NCBI GenBank assembly: GCA_016869535.1
Contig: VGDX01000001.1
Location: 186,001 to 250,000, forward strand
Direction of reading: 5' to 3'
From: Alphaproteobacteria bacterium
GTDB lineage: Bacteria; Pseudomonadota; Alphaproteobacteria; Rhizobiales; Methyloligellaceae
Length of the DNA: 64,000 nucleotides
Part shown: positions 38,190 to 47,379 of the stretch, piece after piece
Numbering within the stretch: position 1 is the first letter of the stretch
Layout of the letters: every line of letters starts with the position of its first letter
Notes under the pieces: model-generated
Told to the model about the DNA's origin: nothing
Databases searched by the model: none
The model's input: the letters and a program-made list of their open reading frames with translations, nothing else
Program-made: the position numbers and the translations under genes

Positions 38190-40514
38190 ATGTCTGTTTC
38201 GCTCAACAGGAACCTTGCGTTCCTGTGCCCAATTTCCTTGGTCTTTGCTGGCGGTGCCGGCGTAGCTCAGGCTCAGGATTCGGGAGAGGCCTATGAACTG
38301 CCACCGATCGAGATCACCACGGCGAGCCCAGTAGCCAAGCCCAAGAAAGCCACAAGTGGCGGAACGTCTCGAAGCACGTCCACCGCGCCTTCCAGACAAG
38401 CACAGCCTGCATCCGGACAACGCATCGACGAAACGTTGGACATCGATATCCCCGCGGGCGTGGCCATCGTTTCAGGGGCCGACAGTTTCGTACCGGTGAC
38501 GGTCGCTACGGAGCGCGAGATCCTTGCGAACCCCGGCCAGACCATCACAGACAGTCTGCAGAACAAGCCCGGGATTGCGGGCACGACGTTTGCTCCGGGG
38601 GCCAACAGGCCGATCATACGCGGCCTCGACAGCTACCGCATCCGCATCCAAGAGAACGGCATCGGCACCCACGATGTGTCGGCAATCTCCGAGGATCATG
38701 CCGTTCCCATCGACCCATCGAACGCCGACAATATCGAGGTAGTCCGCGGTCCCTCCACATTGCGCTACGGGTCGCAAGCGATCGGTGGTGTCGTCTCCGT
38801 CGAAAACCAACGCGTCCCTACTTACCTGCCGGAGCGTGGGTTCTCAGCCATGATCAAGGGCGGCGGCAATACGGTCGATGACGGTGGCGACGGCGCCTTT
38901 AGCGTGACTGGTGGCGCCGAGAGTATAGTGCTCCATGCCGACGGCTTCATTCGCGACGTGAACGACTACGACACACCGCTCGGCGAGGAGCTGAATAGTT
39001 TTGTCAACAGCAGAGGCGGATCGGCGGGCGTCTCTCATGTCTGGGCGAACGGCTTCATCGGCGTTTCATTTTCACGCTTCGAGAGCTTCTACGGTATCCC
39101 GGGCGAAGAGGCGGAAGAAGGCTTCTTGCCAAGGATCGATCTCGAGCAGGACAAGGTTCTCGTCAAAGGCGAGTGGCGACCTGTTTCGTCAGGCATCGAA
39201 GCCGTGCGTCTTTGGTTCGGCGCGTCCGACTATGCGCATGATGAGCTCGAACGACATGTTGAAGGAGGTCACGAGCACGAACACGAGGAGCACGAAGAAC
39301 ACGAGCATGAGGAAGAACCTGCAGGCTTCGAAGTTGGCTCAGTTTTCACCAACGAGGAGCAGGAAGCCCGTATAGAAATCCAACACACTCCGGCCATAAG
39401 CAGGTTCGGCCCGTTGAGCGGTGCGATCGGCTTTCACTGGGACCACGCTGACACGGCAGGTCTGAGCAATGAGGGCGACTCGCTGCTCGAGCCCGTGGAT
39501 GCAGAGAGCTTCGCAGGGTACTGGTTTGAAGAGCTGGAAGCCTCCGACCGGTGGCGCTTCCAAACTGCGCTGCGGGTAGAGGGTGCCAGCGTCGATGGAA
39601 CTGGGTATTCCAGCATCGATGATCCCGCCGCCCCCGTGATCTTCACTGGCAAGCGGTCCTTCGTGCCGGTCAGCGGCGGGCTTGGGGCGCTTTACGAGCT
39701 GGGCAACAATACGGTATTTCGGCTGAACGGTCAGGCAGTCGAGCGTGCGCCGGCTGCGGCGGAGCTCTTCTCGAAAGGGGCGCACCATGCGAGCAACACC
39801 TTCGAGATTGGCAATCCCTTCCTCAACGAGGAGAAGGCCCAGACGCTAGAAGTGGGCCTGAAGCGCACGGCTGGAAAATTCCGTTACGATGCCAATGGCT
39901 ACTACACGAACTATGACGGATTCATTTTCCGCGAGCTAACGGGGCTCACCTGTGGCGTCGATCTCGATTCATGCCACGCGGAGGGCGAGGAAGAAGAGCA
40001 TGGAGAAGAAGAAGAGCACGGCCATGCTCATAGCTTCGACCAGGTGCTGTTCCAGCAACGCAATGCCACCTTTTATGGCGTCGAGTTGCTTGGCGAATAC
40101 GACGTGGGATCAATCTGGCGCGGTATTTGGGGCATCGATGGTCAGTATGATTTCGTCCACGCTAGATTTGACGAGGGCGGGTATGTGCCGCGCATGCCAC
40201 CCCACCGCCTCGGAGGCGGCGTCTATTACAGGAACAGCAACTGGTTCGCGCGCGTGGGCATGCTACACGCCTTCGACCAGGATCAGGTCGCACCAAACGA
40301 GCTGACCACACCGGGCTACACCCTGCTCAACGCCGAGCTTAGCTATGTGGTGAAGACCGGGGGGCCAACCGGACTTGCCCCAACCATGCTCATTGGCCTC
40401 AGAGGAGACAACCTGCTTGACGAGAAGGTGCTGAACTCGGCCTCCTTCAAACGGCGCGAGGGTGTGCTGGAGCCAGGCGCCAATGTACGGTTATTCGGGA
40501 GCGTCAGGTTCTGA
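38190..40514 (+). CDS. Histidine-rich TonB-dependent receptor, probable zinc uptake (ZnuD-like)
   Basis: The protein has 774 residues. A signal peptide (about 1-29, ending GVAQAQD) is followed by a Ser/Thr/Ala-rich linker, the plug domain (TITDSLQNKPGIAGTTFAPGANRPIIRG, in pieces) and a beta barrel ending in an aromatic residue (RLFGSVRF). Two extracellular-loop-like inserts are packed with His and Glu: GGHEHEHEEHEEHEHEEE at about 359-376 and a second His/Glu run at about 595-613. Such clusters bind zinc in ZnuD. The Zur-like boxes upstream agree. A heavy-metal or hydroxamate substrate cannot be ruled out. Confidence 0.88.
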   Translation: MSVSLNRNLAFLCPISLVFAGGAGVAQAQDSGEAYELPPIEITTASPVAKPKKATSGGTSRSTSTAPSRQAQPASGQRIDETLDIDIPAGVAIVSGADSFVPVTVATEREILANPGQTITDSLQNKPGIAGTTFAPGANRPIIRGLDSYRIRIQENGIGTHDVSAISEDHAVPIDPSNADNIEVVRGPSTLRYGSQAIGGVVSVENQRVPTYLPERGFSAMIKGGGNTVDDGGDGAFSVTGGAESIVLHADGFIRDVNDYDTPLGEELNSFVNSRGGSAGVSHVWANGFIGVSFSRFESFYGIPGEEAEEGFLPRIDLEQDKVLVKGEWRPVSSGIEAVRLWFGASDYAHDELERHVEGGHEHEHEEHEEHEHEEEPAGFEVGSVFTNEEQEARIEIQHTPAISRFGPLSGAIGFHWDHADTAGLSNEGDSLLEPVDAESFAGYWFEELEASDRWRFQTALRVEGASVDGTGYSSIDDPAAPVIFTGKRSFVPVSGGLGALYELGNNTVFRLNGQAVERAPAAAELFSKGAHHASNTFEIGNPFLNEEKAQTLEVGLKRTAGKFRYDANGYYTNYDGFIFRELTGLTCGVDLDSCHAEGEEEEHGEEEEHGHAHSFDQVLFQQRNATFYGVELLGEYDVGSIWRGIWGIDGQYDFVHARFDEGGYVPRMPPHRLGGGVYYRNSNWFARVGMLHAFDQDQVAPNELTTPGYTLLNAELSYVVKTGGPTGLAPTMLIGLRGDNLLDEKVLNSASFKRREGVLEPGANVRLFGSVRF

Positions 40515-40584
40515 AAGTAACAACTCGTCCGTATGTCGGTTCAAAGCGAACTTGGAAGCTGTTACTGAAACGTTTGCAGGAGGA

Positions 40585-41244
40585 TCAGGCGGCGCTGACG
40601 CCTGTGCCGATGGGACACGACACGCCGGTGCCGCCCAGCCCGCAATAGCCGCGCGGATTCTTGGCGAGATATTGCTGGTGGTAGTCTTCGGCGAAATAGA
40701 ATTCGGGCGCCGGCAGAATCTCGGTGGTGATGGGGCCGAGGCCCTGCGCGCGGAGCGCCGTCTCGTACATCGCCTTGGCGGCTTCGGCTTCGCGGGCTTG
40801 CGCCTCGGTGAAGGTATAGATGCCGGAGCGATATTGCGTGCCGATGTCGTTGCCCTGGCGCATGCCTTGCGTCGGGTCGTGCGCCTCGAAGAAGGTCTTG
40901 AGCAATTGCGCGTAGCTCACCTGCTTGGGGTCGTAGACGACGAGCACCGCCTCGTTGTGGCCGGTGCGGCCTGAGCAGACCTCCTCGTAGGTCGGGTTGG
41001 GCGTGGCGCCGCCGGCATAGCCGACCGCGGTGACCTGCACGCCGGGCAGCTCCCAGAATTTGCGCTCGGCGCCCCAGAAGCAGCCAAGGCCGAACATCGC
41101 CGTCTCGCTACCCGCCGGGTAGGGGCCCTTGAGCTTCGCGCCGGTGATGAAGTGAGTCTCGGCGGTGGGGATGGGATCGGGACGGCCGGGAAGGGCGTCA
41201 GCTTGTGAGGGGATGGTGAGGGGTTTCCGTTTCAGGGTGAACAT
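40585..41244 (-). CDS. msrA: Peptide-methionine (S)-S-oxide reductase MsrA
   Basis: The protein has 219 residues from ATG 41244 ([12 protein letters not shown]). The catalytic [10 protein letters not shown] (Cys) is followed by [30 protein letters not shown] and [11 protein letters not shown]-terminal Cys pair for recycling is at [13 protein letters not shown]. It repairs oxidised methionine with thioredoxin. The frame is open upstream but does not resemble the family there. Three copies of GGTTTCCGT in the leader and start of the gene encode in-frame RKP on the minus strand. Confidence 0.95.
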   Translation of the reverse strand: MFTLKRKPLTIPSQADALPGRPDPIPTAETHFITGAKLKGPYPAGSETAMFGLGCFWGAERKFWELPGVQVTAVGYAGGATPNPTYEEVCSGRTGHNEAVLVVYDPKQVSYAQLLKTFFEAHDPTQGMRQGNDIGTQYRSGIYTFTEAQAREAEAAKAMYETALRAQGLGPITTEILPAPEFYFAEDYHQQYLAKNPRGYCGLGGTGVSCPIGTGVSAA

Positions 41245-41336
41245 GCGTGGTTTCCGTTCAAATGCTAAGGGTTTCCGTACAAAAGGCCGCAATCCCGGCG
41301 TGGTTCCCCCGTTTTTCGGTGCGTAAAAATCCCCGT

Positions 41337-41654
41337 CTAATTGATGAAAATCTCCACCTGTTTCCGCTTCTGGCCGAGCCAGTAGAGGAAAACGCCAAGG
41401 ATGCCAAAGACTAACCAGGTCGGCGCGGCGAGGATGGTGATCAGCACCGGATCCCACAGAAATGTCCCGACCGTGGTCTTTGTCCAGTTTTCGAAGCCGG
41501 TAAGTGTCTCGACATTAAGGGATTTCCATTGCTCGCCGAGCGGCGTGACCACCCACGCGCCGCCGCCCGCCAGGCTTTTCGTGGCGTCGACGACGGCGGC
41601 GACCATGGCCAGCAGTAAAAGCCAGACGCCGAGAATGCGCAGCAGCGTACGCAT
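41337..41654 (-). CDS. Small inner-membrane protein of unknown function
   Basis: The protein has 105 residues. A first helix is at about 5-25 ([18 protein letters not shown]) and a second at about 72-93 ([21 protein letters not shown]). A periplasmic loop of about 45 residues holds [14 protein letters not shown] and a basic tail ends the protein. The layout fits a conserved rhizobial family of small two-helix proteins. I know no function. It precedes msrA on the same strand with a 92-bp gap. Confidence 0.75.
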   Translation of the reverse strand: MRTLLRILGVWLLLLAMVAAVVDATKSLAGGGAWVVTPLGEQWKSLNVETLTGFENWTKTTVGTFLWDPVLITILAAPTWLVFGILGVFLYWLGQKRKQVEIFIN

Positions 41655-41748
41655 GCGAACCTTAAGTGGAGTTGTTTGAGCCTCAAGCCGTTACATAAGC
41701 CATTGGCGCGTCACGTTCAAATCAGCCTTGCTTGAGCGCGCCGTGAAC

Positions 41749-41838
41749 TGGCGGAGGGGGAGGGATTCGAACCCTCGAGACGGTTGCCCGCCTACACGCG
41801 TTCCAGGCGTGCGCCTTCGACCACTCGGCCACCCCTCC
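41749..41838 (-). tRNA. tRNA-Ser (anticodon GGA)
   Basis: The 90-base cloverleaf has a long variable arm. The acceptor stem is GGAGGGG/CCCCTCC, with discriminator G as expected for serine and an encoded CCA. Anticodon loop CTGGAAC reads GGA (codons UCC and UCU). The T loop is GGTTCGAATCC. Confidence 0.95.
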
Positions 41839-42218
41839 TCAACGGAAAAACGCCGGGAAAAGGCCGCAACTATAGCGAAGCGGCATCCCGGTCAAGCAAG
41901 CCTGCCCGCCAAGTGGGCGCGCTCTTTAAGCGATGTAGGGTGCCTGCCGATGCGCGTCTAGTTCTGGCTAGTTCCGGCATTGTCTGCCGTCGAACTTGAC
42001 GCGCCGGGCACAGGCTCGCGCCGGGAGACGAGACAGAGACCGCGGGAGCGGTTAGAATGGCACCATGACTCCAGGCTAGAGACTCAGCCGGGGTCTCTCG
42101 TAACCCAGTATTGCGTACCGGCCTAACGGTGATCGGCGACCTTTGATGAGGGTCGCGCGGGGGAACTCCGTTTCAGGCTGGTTGTTTGATTGAGGTCAGT
42201 CAATTCAGGGGGCATTCG
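41839..42218. other. 380-bp gap without a recognisable gene
   Basis: No credible reading frame is seen between the tRNA-Ser 5' end and the coiled-coil protein. A direct repeat, TAGTTCTGGC then TAGTTCCGGC, occurs near 41958-41977. The tRNA promoter and a leader for 42219 must lie here. A small RNA is possible but not supported. Confidence 0.5.
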
Positions 42219-42749
42219 ATGCGTGATATTCGCGGGGACCTGCAAGATCGTGCCAATCTGCTCGAAGAGCAGTGCAAGGCACAGCAGGCACAATTCGAAA
42301 AGCTGGTTGAACAGCTTAAACGGGAACATGAGAGCCGACTTGAGGAATTGCGGATCGAGCAAGCGGCCGTCAATACGCTGATGGAGATCGAGAATCGTCG
42401 CATGTCCGGGGCGGGCTCAATGTCTCAGACTCAACCCAAGCTGCATCAGCAACCTCAACCTCAACCTGTTCACTCGGTACAATCTCATAAACAGCAGGCC
42501 GCGCAGCCGCATCAACCTCTTGCCGATTTCCTTATTCGGAAGCTCGGCGAAGTCGGCGCCATGTCGCGGGACGATCTGCGCCGCCTGGCGGTTCAGGAGG
42601 GCTATTTCGCCGACGGCGACAGTGCCGAGCGCGGCGTGCACGCGACCCTCGTCAATGTGGTGAAAGCAGGTTTTATCCGGCAATTGCCCAACGGCAACTT
42701 CGCTCCCGCCACGGTGTTGGACACGATCAGGATGCGCCGGGCTATCTGA
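42219..42749 (+). CDS. Coiled-coil protein with C-terminal winged-helix-like domain
   Basis: The protein has 176 residues from ATG 42219, with AGGGGG 7 bases upstream. The first 75 residues form a charged coiled coil (DRANLLEEQCKAQQAQFEKL, EHESRLEELRIEQAAVNTLM). A low-complexity Gln/Pro/His linker (about 80-112) follows. The last 60 residues (ADFLIRKLGEVGAMSRDDLRR, ERGVHATLVNVVKAGFIRQLP) look like a winged helix. Function unknown. It may bind DNA or act as a scaffold. It is convergent with plsC, 14 bp away. Confidence 0.75.
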   Translation: MRDIRGDLQDRANLLEEQCKAQQAQFEKLVEQLKREHESRLEELRIEQAAVNTLMEIENRRMSGAGSMSQTQPKLHQQPQPQPVHSVQSHKQQAAQPHQPLADFLIRKLGEVGAMSRDDLRRLAVQEGYFADGDSAERGVHATLVNVVKAGFIRQLPNGNFAPATVLDTIRMRRAI

Positions 42750-42763
42750 CGCGACGAAGACCC

Positions 42764-43564
42764 TTAAGACGAAACCGCTGCCGTTCCGCGCAGCAGGTTC
42801 ACCACGTCGTTCCGGACCTTGTCCTCGGCGTATCGGGCCAAAGCTTTGCGGTCAGGAAACGCATCGAGCGGAACCGGTGGCCCGATACGGATATGCGCAT
42901 CGAGCGGCCCTAGGCCCAGGAGCCGCCAGGCGTGGCTCGCCAAATCCATGTCACCGTACCAGGCGACCTGGGGACGCCCGCGGCGGCAGAGCGGAAGGCC
43001 GTGAAGCTTGGTATAGGTTATGGCGAGCGTCTGCGCCGAGATTGTTTCGCCACTCGCATTGCCGTCAATGGGCTTGGCCGCGGCAAACAGTGCCGTCCTG
43101 AAGGGCACGACGCAATTTCCATCGCTCGATGTTCCTTCGGCGAACAGCACGATGTGATCGCCGCTTTCGAGACGGCTCAAAATCTCATTCGCTTTGTTTC
43201 CAACCTGGTTACGACGGGTGCGGTCCACGAACACCGAGCGTTGCAGCTTGGCGAGCCAGCTTACAAACGGCCAGGACGCCACCTCCTGCTTGGCCACGAA
43301 TGACACAGGCGCAACGGCCGAGAGCACGGTGATATCGAGCCAGGAAACATGATTGGAAATTAACAGGACGCCCTGATCCTTGGCGATGCCGCCGTCGATG
43401 TTGAGACGAATGCCGACGATCTTGCACACTTGGCGATGATACCAATGCGGGAAGGTGCGCGCGTAACGCGAGCCGGTCCACAGAAACAAAAGTTGGAGCG
43501 GCATCAGGGGCAAGGTGAAGGCAAAGAAGGTGGCCAGCACCAGAAAGGCACGCACGCTTCGCAT
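42764..43564 (-). CDS. plsC: 1-acyl-sn-glycerol-3-phosphate acyltransferase
   Basis: The protein has 266 residues. An N-terminal membrane segment (about 5-30) is followed by ISNHVSWLDITVLS (HX4D catalytic motif), FVDRTRRNQ and LFAEGTSSDGNCVVPFRTALF. It transfers an acyl group to lysophosphatidate, or to lyso-ornithine lipid in the OlsA branch of the family. It follows fur in the minus-strand run. In many rhizobia plsC-fur-rimI-tsaB are adjacent, as here. Confidence 0.93.
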   Translation of the reverse strand: MRSVRAFLVLATFFAFTLPLMPLQLLFLWTGSRYARTFPHWYHRQVCKIVGIRLNIDGGIAKDQGVLLISNHVSWLDITVLSAVAPVSFVAKQEVASWPFVSWLAKLQRSVFVDRTRRNQVGNKANEILSRLESGDHIVLFAEGTSSDGNCVVPFRTALFAAAKPIDGNASGETISAQTLAITYTKLHGLPLCRRGRPQVAWYGDMDLASHAWRLLGLGPLDAHIRIGPPVPLDAFPDRKALARYAEDKVRNDVVNLLRGTAAVSS

Positions 43565-43577
43565 GGAGACCTGCGAC

Positions 43578-44009
43578 TCAGCTCTTCTTGATCGGCATTC
43601 CGAACAGTTCGAGCCGATGCCCGATCAGACGGAAGCCGAGTTCTCGCGCCACCGCTTCTTGCAGGCGCTCGATCTGCTCGTTGTGGAATTCAATGACTTC
43701 ACCGGTGTTAACGTTGATCAGGTGATCGTGATGGCCGTGACCCACAGGCTCATAGCGGGCCCGTCCGTCACCGAAGGCATGCCGTTCCAATATACCCGCG
43801 CCTTCCAGGAGACGGACTGTGCGATAGACAGTCGAAAGCGAGATGCGCGGGTCGAGCGTGCTCGCGCGCCGGTAAACCTCTTCGACGTCGGGATGATCTT
43901 CGGCCTCCGACAATACGCGCGCGATGATGCGCCTCTGACCGGTCATGCGCAGGCCTCTCTCGGCGCAAAGGCGCTCCAACCTGCTTATGCCGGTCTCCGC
44001 TTTAGCCAT
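43578..44009 (-). CDS. fur: Fur/Mur family metalloregulator (internal start of the RimI-Fur frame)
   Basis: From ATG 44009 (MAKAETGISRLERLC) the frame encodes a 143-residue Fur. The winged helix has LRMTGQRRIIARVLSEAEDH and ISLSTVYRTVRLLEGAGILER. The metal site is GHGHHDHLINVNTG, with FHNEQIERLQ after it. The CxxC structural motif is missing, as in the rhizobial Mur/Fur branch that senses manganese or iron. No strong Shine-Dalgarno sequence lies before ATG 44009. It may be translated by coupling or as part of the RimI fusion. Confidence 0.85.
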   Translation of the reverse strand: MAKAETGISRLERLCAERGLRMTGQRRIIARVLSEAEDHPDVEEVYRRASTLDPRISLSTVYRTVRLLEGAGILERHAFGDGRARYEPVGHGHHDHLINVNTGEVIEFHNEQIERLQEAVARELGFRLIGHRLELFGMPIKKS

Positions 44010-44513
44010 GGTGAGTTGGCGCTTCCGGCCACCATCATCGGAGCCTGGACCCGAAAGGGCAAGACTGAAGATCACCGCGTCCGCGCCATGCTCGTAATAG
44101 GCGCTCCTCAGGCCGACTTTTTCCGCACCGAGAGTGCGGTAAAGCGCCAAAGCGGGCGTGTTTTGCTCGTCCACTTCCAGGAACAGACGTTTGGTTCCCC
44201 CTCCTCTGAGCTGGCTGGCGGCGGCGCCAAGCAGTGCGCGGGCAAGTCCCCGGCGGCGATGGTCCGGCAGAACGCAAAGCGTGAGGAGCTCGGCTTCGTC
44301 AGCGGCAACACGAACAATGAGAAACCCCTGCGGAGGCTCATCTCGGAGCGCGCCGATGAGGGCTAGACAATCTGGAACGCCGATGAACTGGGCCAAGGCT
44401 CCCTCGTCCCAGGGGCGCGCGAAGCAGCGCGCGTGTAGGGCAGCCAGAGCCGGGGCATCGGCGGGGAGCGCCTGACGTACGACGATTGATCGAGGGATGA
44501 ACAATTCCGACAT
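43578..44513 (-). CDS. rimI: RimI N-acetyltransferase and Fur in one uninterrupted frame
   Basis: The frame is 311 residues from ATG 44513, overlapping the tsaB stop as TGATG. Residues 1 to about 155 are RimI (GNAT): QALPADAPALAALHARCFARPWDEGA, ELLTLCVLPDHRRRGLARALL (acetyl-CoA loop), LEVDEQNTPALALYRTLG and RSAYYEHGADAVIFSLAL. RimI acetylates ribosomal protein S18. Without any stop codon the frame passes a linker (SGPGSDDGGRKRQLT) into a complete Fur from about residue 169. The parts are separate adjacent genes in relatives, so this is a fusion or a lost stop codon. Confidence 0.85.
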   Translation of the reverse strand: MSELFIPRSIVVRQALPADAPALAALHARCFARPWDEGALAQFIGVPDCLALIGALRDEPPQGFLIVRVAADEAELLTLCVLPDHRRRGLARALLGAAASQLRGGGTKRLFLEVDEQNTPALALYRTLGAEKVGLRSAYYEHGADAVIFSLALSGPGSDDGGRKRQLTMAKAETGISRLERLCAERGLRMTGQRRIIARVLSEAEDHPDVEEVYRRASTLDPRISLSTVYRTVRLLEGAGILERHAFGDGRARYEPVGHGHHDHLINVNTGEVIEFHNEQIERLQEAVARELGFRLIGHRLELFGMPIKKS

Positions 44514-45205
44514 CAACGCCTCGCGACAAGGGTGTAACCTTGCGGTCTTGCATCCGGTGGACGGAGATAGAGTGGCCGCAAAGTCGAGAAAGTTTCATCG
44601 GACGAATAGGCAATCTCGGCAAGTGCGCTCGCGTTCGGCTGTAGTTCAGGCAACATCGCCTCAAGTCGTTTGCCGCGTCGCGCGGCAGCCTCGGCGACAA
44701 GCTCAGCACCGCTACCGACGCCGGCGTGAAGTGCAGTGGGCAGCATGTCGACGGCATCATCCGGCCCGATAAGAAGCGGGCCCTCGCGCTTTACCCCGTC
44801 AGCATCGAAAAGCGCGAAATAGAGCATGCCGCGCCTTGCATCGACCGCCACAGCGAATGGTCCGTGCGGTGTGAGGCCCTCGGCCAATGCCATGCGCGCC
44901 ATGACGCTAAGACTGTCGATACCGAAGAGTTTGACGGGAATGACGAGTGCAAAACCAAGCGCAGCAGCGATGGCGATACGTACGCCGGTGAAGCTGCCTG
45001 GTCCAAGCGTGGCGGCAATCACATCGAGATCACTGAAGGAGAGGCCGGCGTCTTCCATGACCTCCGCCGTCATTGGCATCAGAGCTTCGGCATGACCGCG
45101 ACTCATTAATTCATAGCGCGAAAATGGAGGTTGCGCCGCGCCTCCTTGACGAAGCACGGCGGCCGAGCAGGCGCCCATACTGGTATCGAGCGCAAGAACG
45201 TTCAT
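44513..45205 (-). CDS. tsaB: tRNA threonylcarbamoyladenosine biosynthesis protein TsaB
   Basis: The protein has 230 residues. The ASKHA fold is marked by MNVLALDTSMGACSAAV at the start and SDLDVIAATLGPGSFTGVRIAIAAALGFA, with AVDARRGMLYFALF after it. TsaB activates TsaD for t6A formation in tRNAs reading ANN codons. It overlaps rimI by one base and follows the nitroreductase gene by 9 bp. Confidence 0.95.
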   Translation of the reverse strand: MNVLALDTSMGACSAAVLRQGGAAQPPFSRYELMSRGHAEALMPMTAEVMEDAGLSFSDLDVIAATLGPGSFTGVRIAIAAALGFALVIPVKLFGIDSLSVMARMALAEGLTPHGPFAVAVDARRGMLYFALFDADGVKREGPLLIGPDDAVDMLPTALHAGVGSGAELVAEAAARRGKRLEAMLPELQPNASALAEIAYSSDETFSTLRPLYLRPPDARPQGYTLVARR

Positions 45206-45214
45206 GGCGCCGTT

Positions 45215-45805
45215 TTAGATGATGCGCGCCATCTCGTCGAAGGTGAAACGAGGCGAACGCGGGAACAATGCGCTCTTATCACCGTAACCGAGACTGCACA
45301 GGAAATTGGATTTGATGTTGGTGCCGGCGAAGAAATCGCGATCGACGCCCTTGTTATCGAAGCCCGACATCGGCCCGCAATCCAAGCCCAGAGCCCTTGC
45401 CGCAATGATTAGATAGGCGCTTTGCAACGTGCCATTGCGGAAGGCGTTATCGAAGATCTTGGCGTCCTTGCCAGCGAACCAGCTTCGCGCATCAGTATGA
45501 GGAAAGAGCTTCGGCAAATGCTCATAGAAATCGAGGTCGTAACCGATGATGGCGCACACGGGCGCCTTCATGGTTTTCTCACGATTGCCTTCCGACAGAT
45601 GCGGCTTGAGCTTCTCCTTGGCCGCTTTCGACTTCACAAAGAGAAATCGCGCGGGACTCGAATTCGCTGAAGTAGGGCCGAGCTTGGTGAGGTCGACGAT
45701 CTCATGCAGCAGAGCGTCGGGGACATCCTTGTCGAGCCACGCATTATGGGTGCGGGCCTCGTGAAAGATCTGATCGAGGCAAGCCTCTTTGATCCGCTCC
45801 GTCAA
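45215..45805 (-). CDS. Nitroreductase family protein, RutE/HadB type
   Basis: The protein has 196 residues. [42 protein letters not shown] and [33 protein letters not shown] match the malonic semialdehyde reductase RutE branch of FMN nitroreductases. It probably reduces a small aldehyde or enone with NADPH. No other rut gene is nearby, so a pyrimidine-degradation role is not supported. It overlaps nfu by 4 bp (ATGA). Confidence 0.88.
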   Translation of the reverse strand: MTERIKEACLDQIFHEARTHNAWLDKDVPDALLHEIVDLTKLGPTSANSSPARFLFVKSKAAKEKLKPHLSEGNREKTMKAPVCAIIGYDLDFYEHLPKLFPHTDARSWFAGKDAKIFDNAFRNGTLQSAYLIIAARALGLDCGPMSGFDNKGVDRDFFAGTNIKSNFLCSLGYGDKSALFPRSPRFTFDEMARII

Positions 45806-46359
45806 ATCGGCCGTACCTCCTGCACTTCGGGAATGAAGTGCCGGAGGAGATTCTCGATGCCGTGACGCAAGGTTGCCGTCGAACTCGGGCAGCCGGAGCA
45901 GGCGCCGCGCATATGCAAGAACACGACGCCATCACGGTAGCCCTGGAAAGTGATATCGCCGCCATCCTGCGCGACCGCCGGACGCACGCGCGTCTCGAGC
46001 AATTCCTTGATGGTCTTGACCGTCTCCTCGTCCTCCGGCGCATAGAACTCGCTTTCACCCTCGCTCCCAACCGGTTTCGTCTCGGCTACGGCGTCGCCGG
46101 AAAGGTAGTGCTCCATGATAGCGCCGAGAATGGCGGGCTTCAGATGCTGCCACTCGCCTTCACCCTTGGTTACGCTGATGAAGTCGGTGCCGAAGAAGAC
46201 GCCTTTAACACCCTCGATCTCGAACAGACGCGCGGCGAGCGGCGAGGCCTTGCTTTGCTCGGAGTCGAGGAATTCAAGCGTGCCGGACTCGAGTACGGGC
46301 CGTCCCGGAATGAATTTCAAGGTAGCGGGGTTCGGCGTGGCTTCGGTCTGTATGAACAT
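45802..46359 (-). CDS. Nfu-type iron-sulfur cluster carrier
   Basis: The protein has 185 residues from ATG 46359 ([19 protein letters not shown]). The N-terminal Nfu_N domain holds [13 protein letters not shown]. The C-terminal NifU domain has [20 protein letters not shown] and [14 protein letters not shown], with the CxxC that carries the 4Fe-4S cluster. It delivers clusters to apo-enzymes. The frame is open 17 codons further upstream but is not conserved there. Confidence 0.94.
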   Translation of the reverse strand: MFIQTEATPNPATLKFIPGRPVLESGTLEFLDSEQSKASPLAARLFEIEGVKGVFFGTDFISVTKGEGEWQHLKPAILGAIMEHYLSGDAVAETKPVGSEGESEFYAPEDEETVKTIKELLETRVRPAVAQDGGDITFQGYRDGVVFLHMRGACSGCPSSTATLRHGIENLLRHFIPEVQEVRPI

Positions 46360-46461
46360 GGGTGCCTCTAAGGCTCCTAACGCGCGGGAGGGGTCAAACG
46401 TCCGCACCACATTAGAATTATTCTATACTTGGTCCGGCTCCGTCGAAAGTCAAGGCTAGCT

Positions 46462-47352
46462 TCACGCAGTGACCTCGGGCGCCGGCAGCTCGTTCTGAGC
46501 GCAGGCGGCCTTCAGAGTATTGAGCATCAGGCAAGCTATGGTCATGGGTCCGACGCCGCCCGGCACCGGCGTGATAGCGCCGGCGACCTCGGCGACTTCA
46601 TCGTAGGCAACGTCGCCGACGATCCTACTTTTACCGTCGCCCGTTTGCACGCGATTGATACCGACATCGATGACTGTGGCGCCTTGTTTAACCCAATCAC
46701 CTCGCACCATCTCGGGCTGACCGACAGCGGCAAATACGATGTCTCCGCGACGCGATACATCCGGCAGATCTTGCGTTTTAGAATGCGCGATGGTGACCGT
46801 CGCATTCTCCATCAGGAGCAATTGCGCCAGCGGCTTGCCGACAATATTGGAGCGTCCGATCACTACGGCCTCGAGTCCGGCGAGCGATCCGTGGACCTTC
46901 TTGGCGAGCATGATGCAAGCGAGCGGCGTGCAGGGCACGATGCCGGGCAGGCCGGTCGACAGCAGGCCTGCCGTCAGCGGATGGAACCCGTCGACGTCTT
47001 TCAATGGCGCAATCGCCTCGATCACCTTGCGCTGATCGATCTGCGGCGGCAGCGGTAGCTGGACCAGAATGCCGTGCACGCTGGGATCCTGGTTCAGCCG
47101 CTCGATCAAATCCAACAGCTCAGCTTCGCTGGCGGTAGCCGGCAATTTGTAGAACAGCGAGCGCATATTGACAGCTGCGGTCTTGGCGGTCTTGCTCCGC
47201 ACATAGATTTCGCTGGCTGGATTGTCACCAACCAGAACCACGGCTAGACCGGGCTCGATGCCATGCGCCATCGTCACGCGCTTGACGGCGGCGGCGACGG
47301 ATTGGCTTAAGCCGGCAGCGATTTCTTTGCCGTCGATAATGTGGGCGGTCAT
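46462..47352 (-). CDS. folD: Bifunctional methylenetetrahydrofolate dehydrogenase/cyclohydrolase
   Basis: The protein has 296 residues. The catalytic [14 protein letters not shown] contains the Lys, and [45 protein letters not shown] and [14 protein letters not shown] follow. It interconverts one-carbon forms of tetrahydrofolate. It follows usp by about 27 bp on the same strand. Confidence 0.97.
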   Translation of the reverse strand: MTAHIIDGKEIAAGLSQSVAAAVKRVTMAHGIEPGLAVVLVGDNPASEIYVRSKTAKTAAVNMRSLFYKLPATASEAELLDLIERLNQDPSVHGILVQLPLPPQIDQRKVIEAIAPLKDVDGFHPLTAGLLSTGLPGIVPCTPLACIMLAKKVHGSLAGLEAVVIGRSNIVGKPLAQLLLMENATVTIAHSKTQDLPDVSRRGDIVFAAVGQPEMVRGDWVKQGATVIDVGINRVQTGDGKSRIVGDVAYDEVAEVAGAITPVPGGVGPMTIACLMLNTLKAACAQNELPAPEVTA

Positions 47353-47379
47353 TTTTTCCTTTCGGTGTCAATGAATATG

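Noticed and set aside
41244..41457. MsrA extended to 41457
   Set aside because: The extra 71 residues overlap the membrane protein gene and do not match the family; MFTLKRKPL fits the usual start.
41749..42218. Integration site at tRNA-Ser
   Set aside because: No integrase and no second copy of the tRNA 3' end were seen in the flanking sequence.
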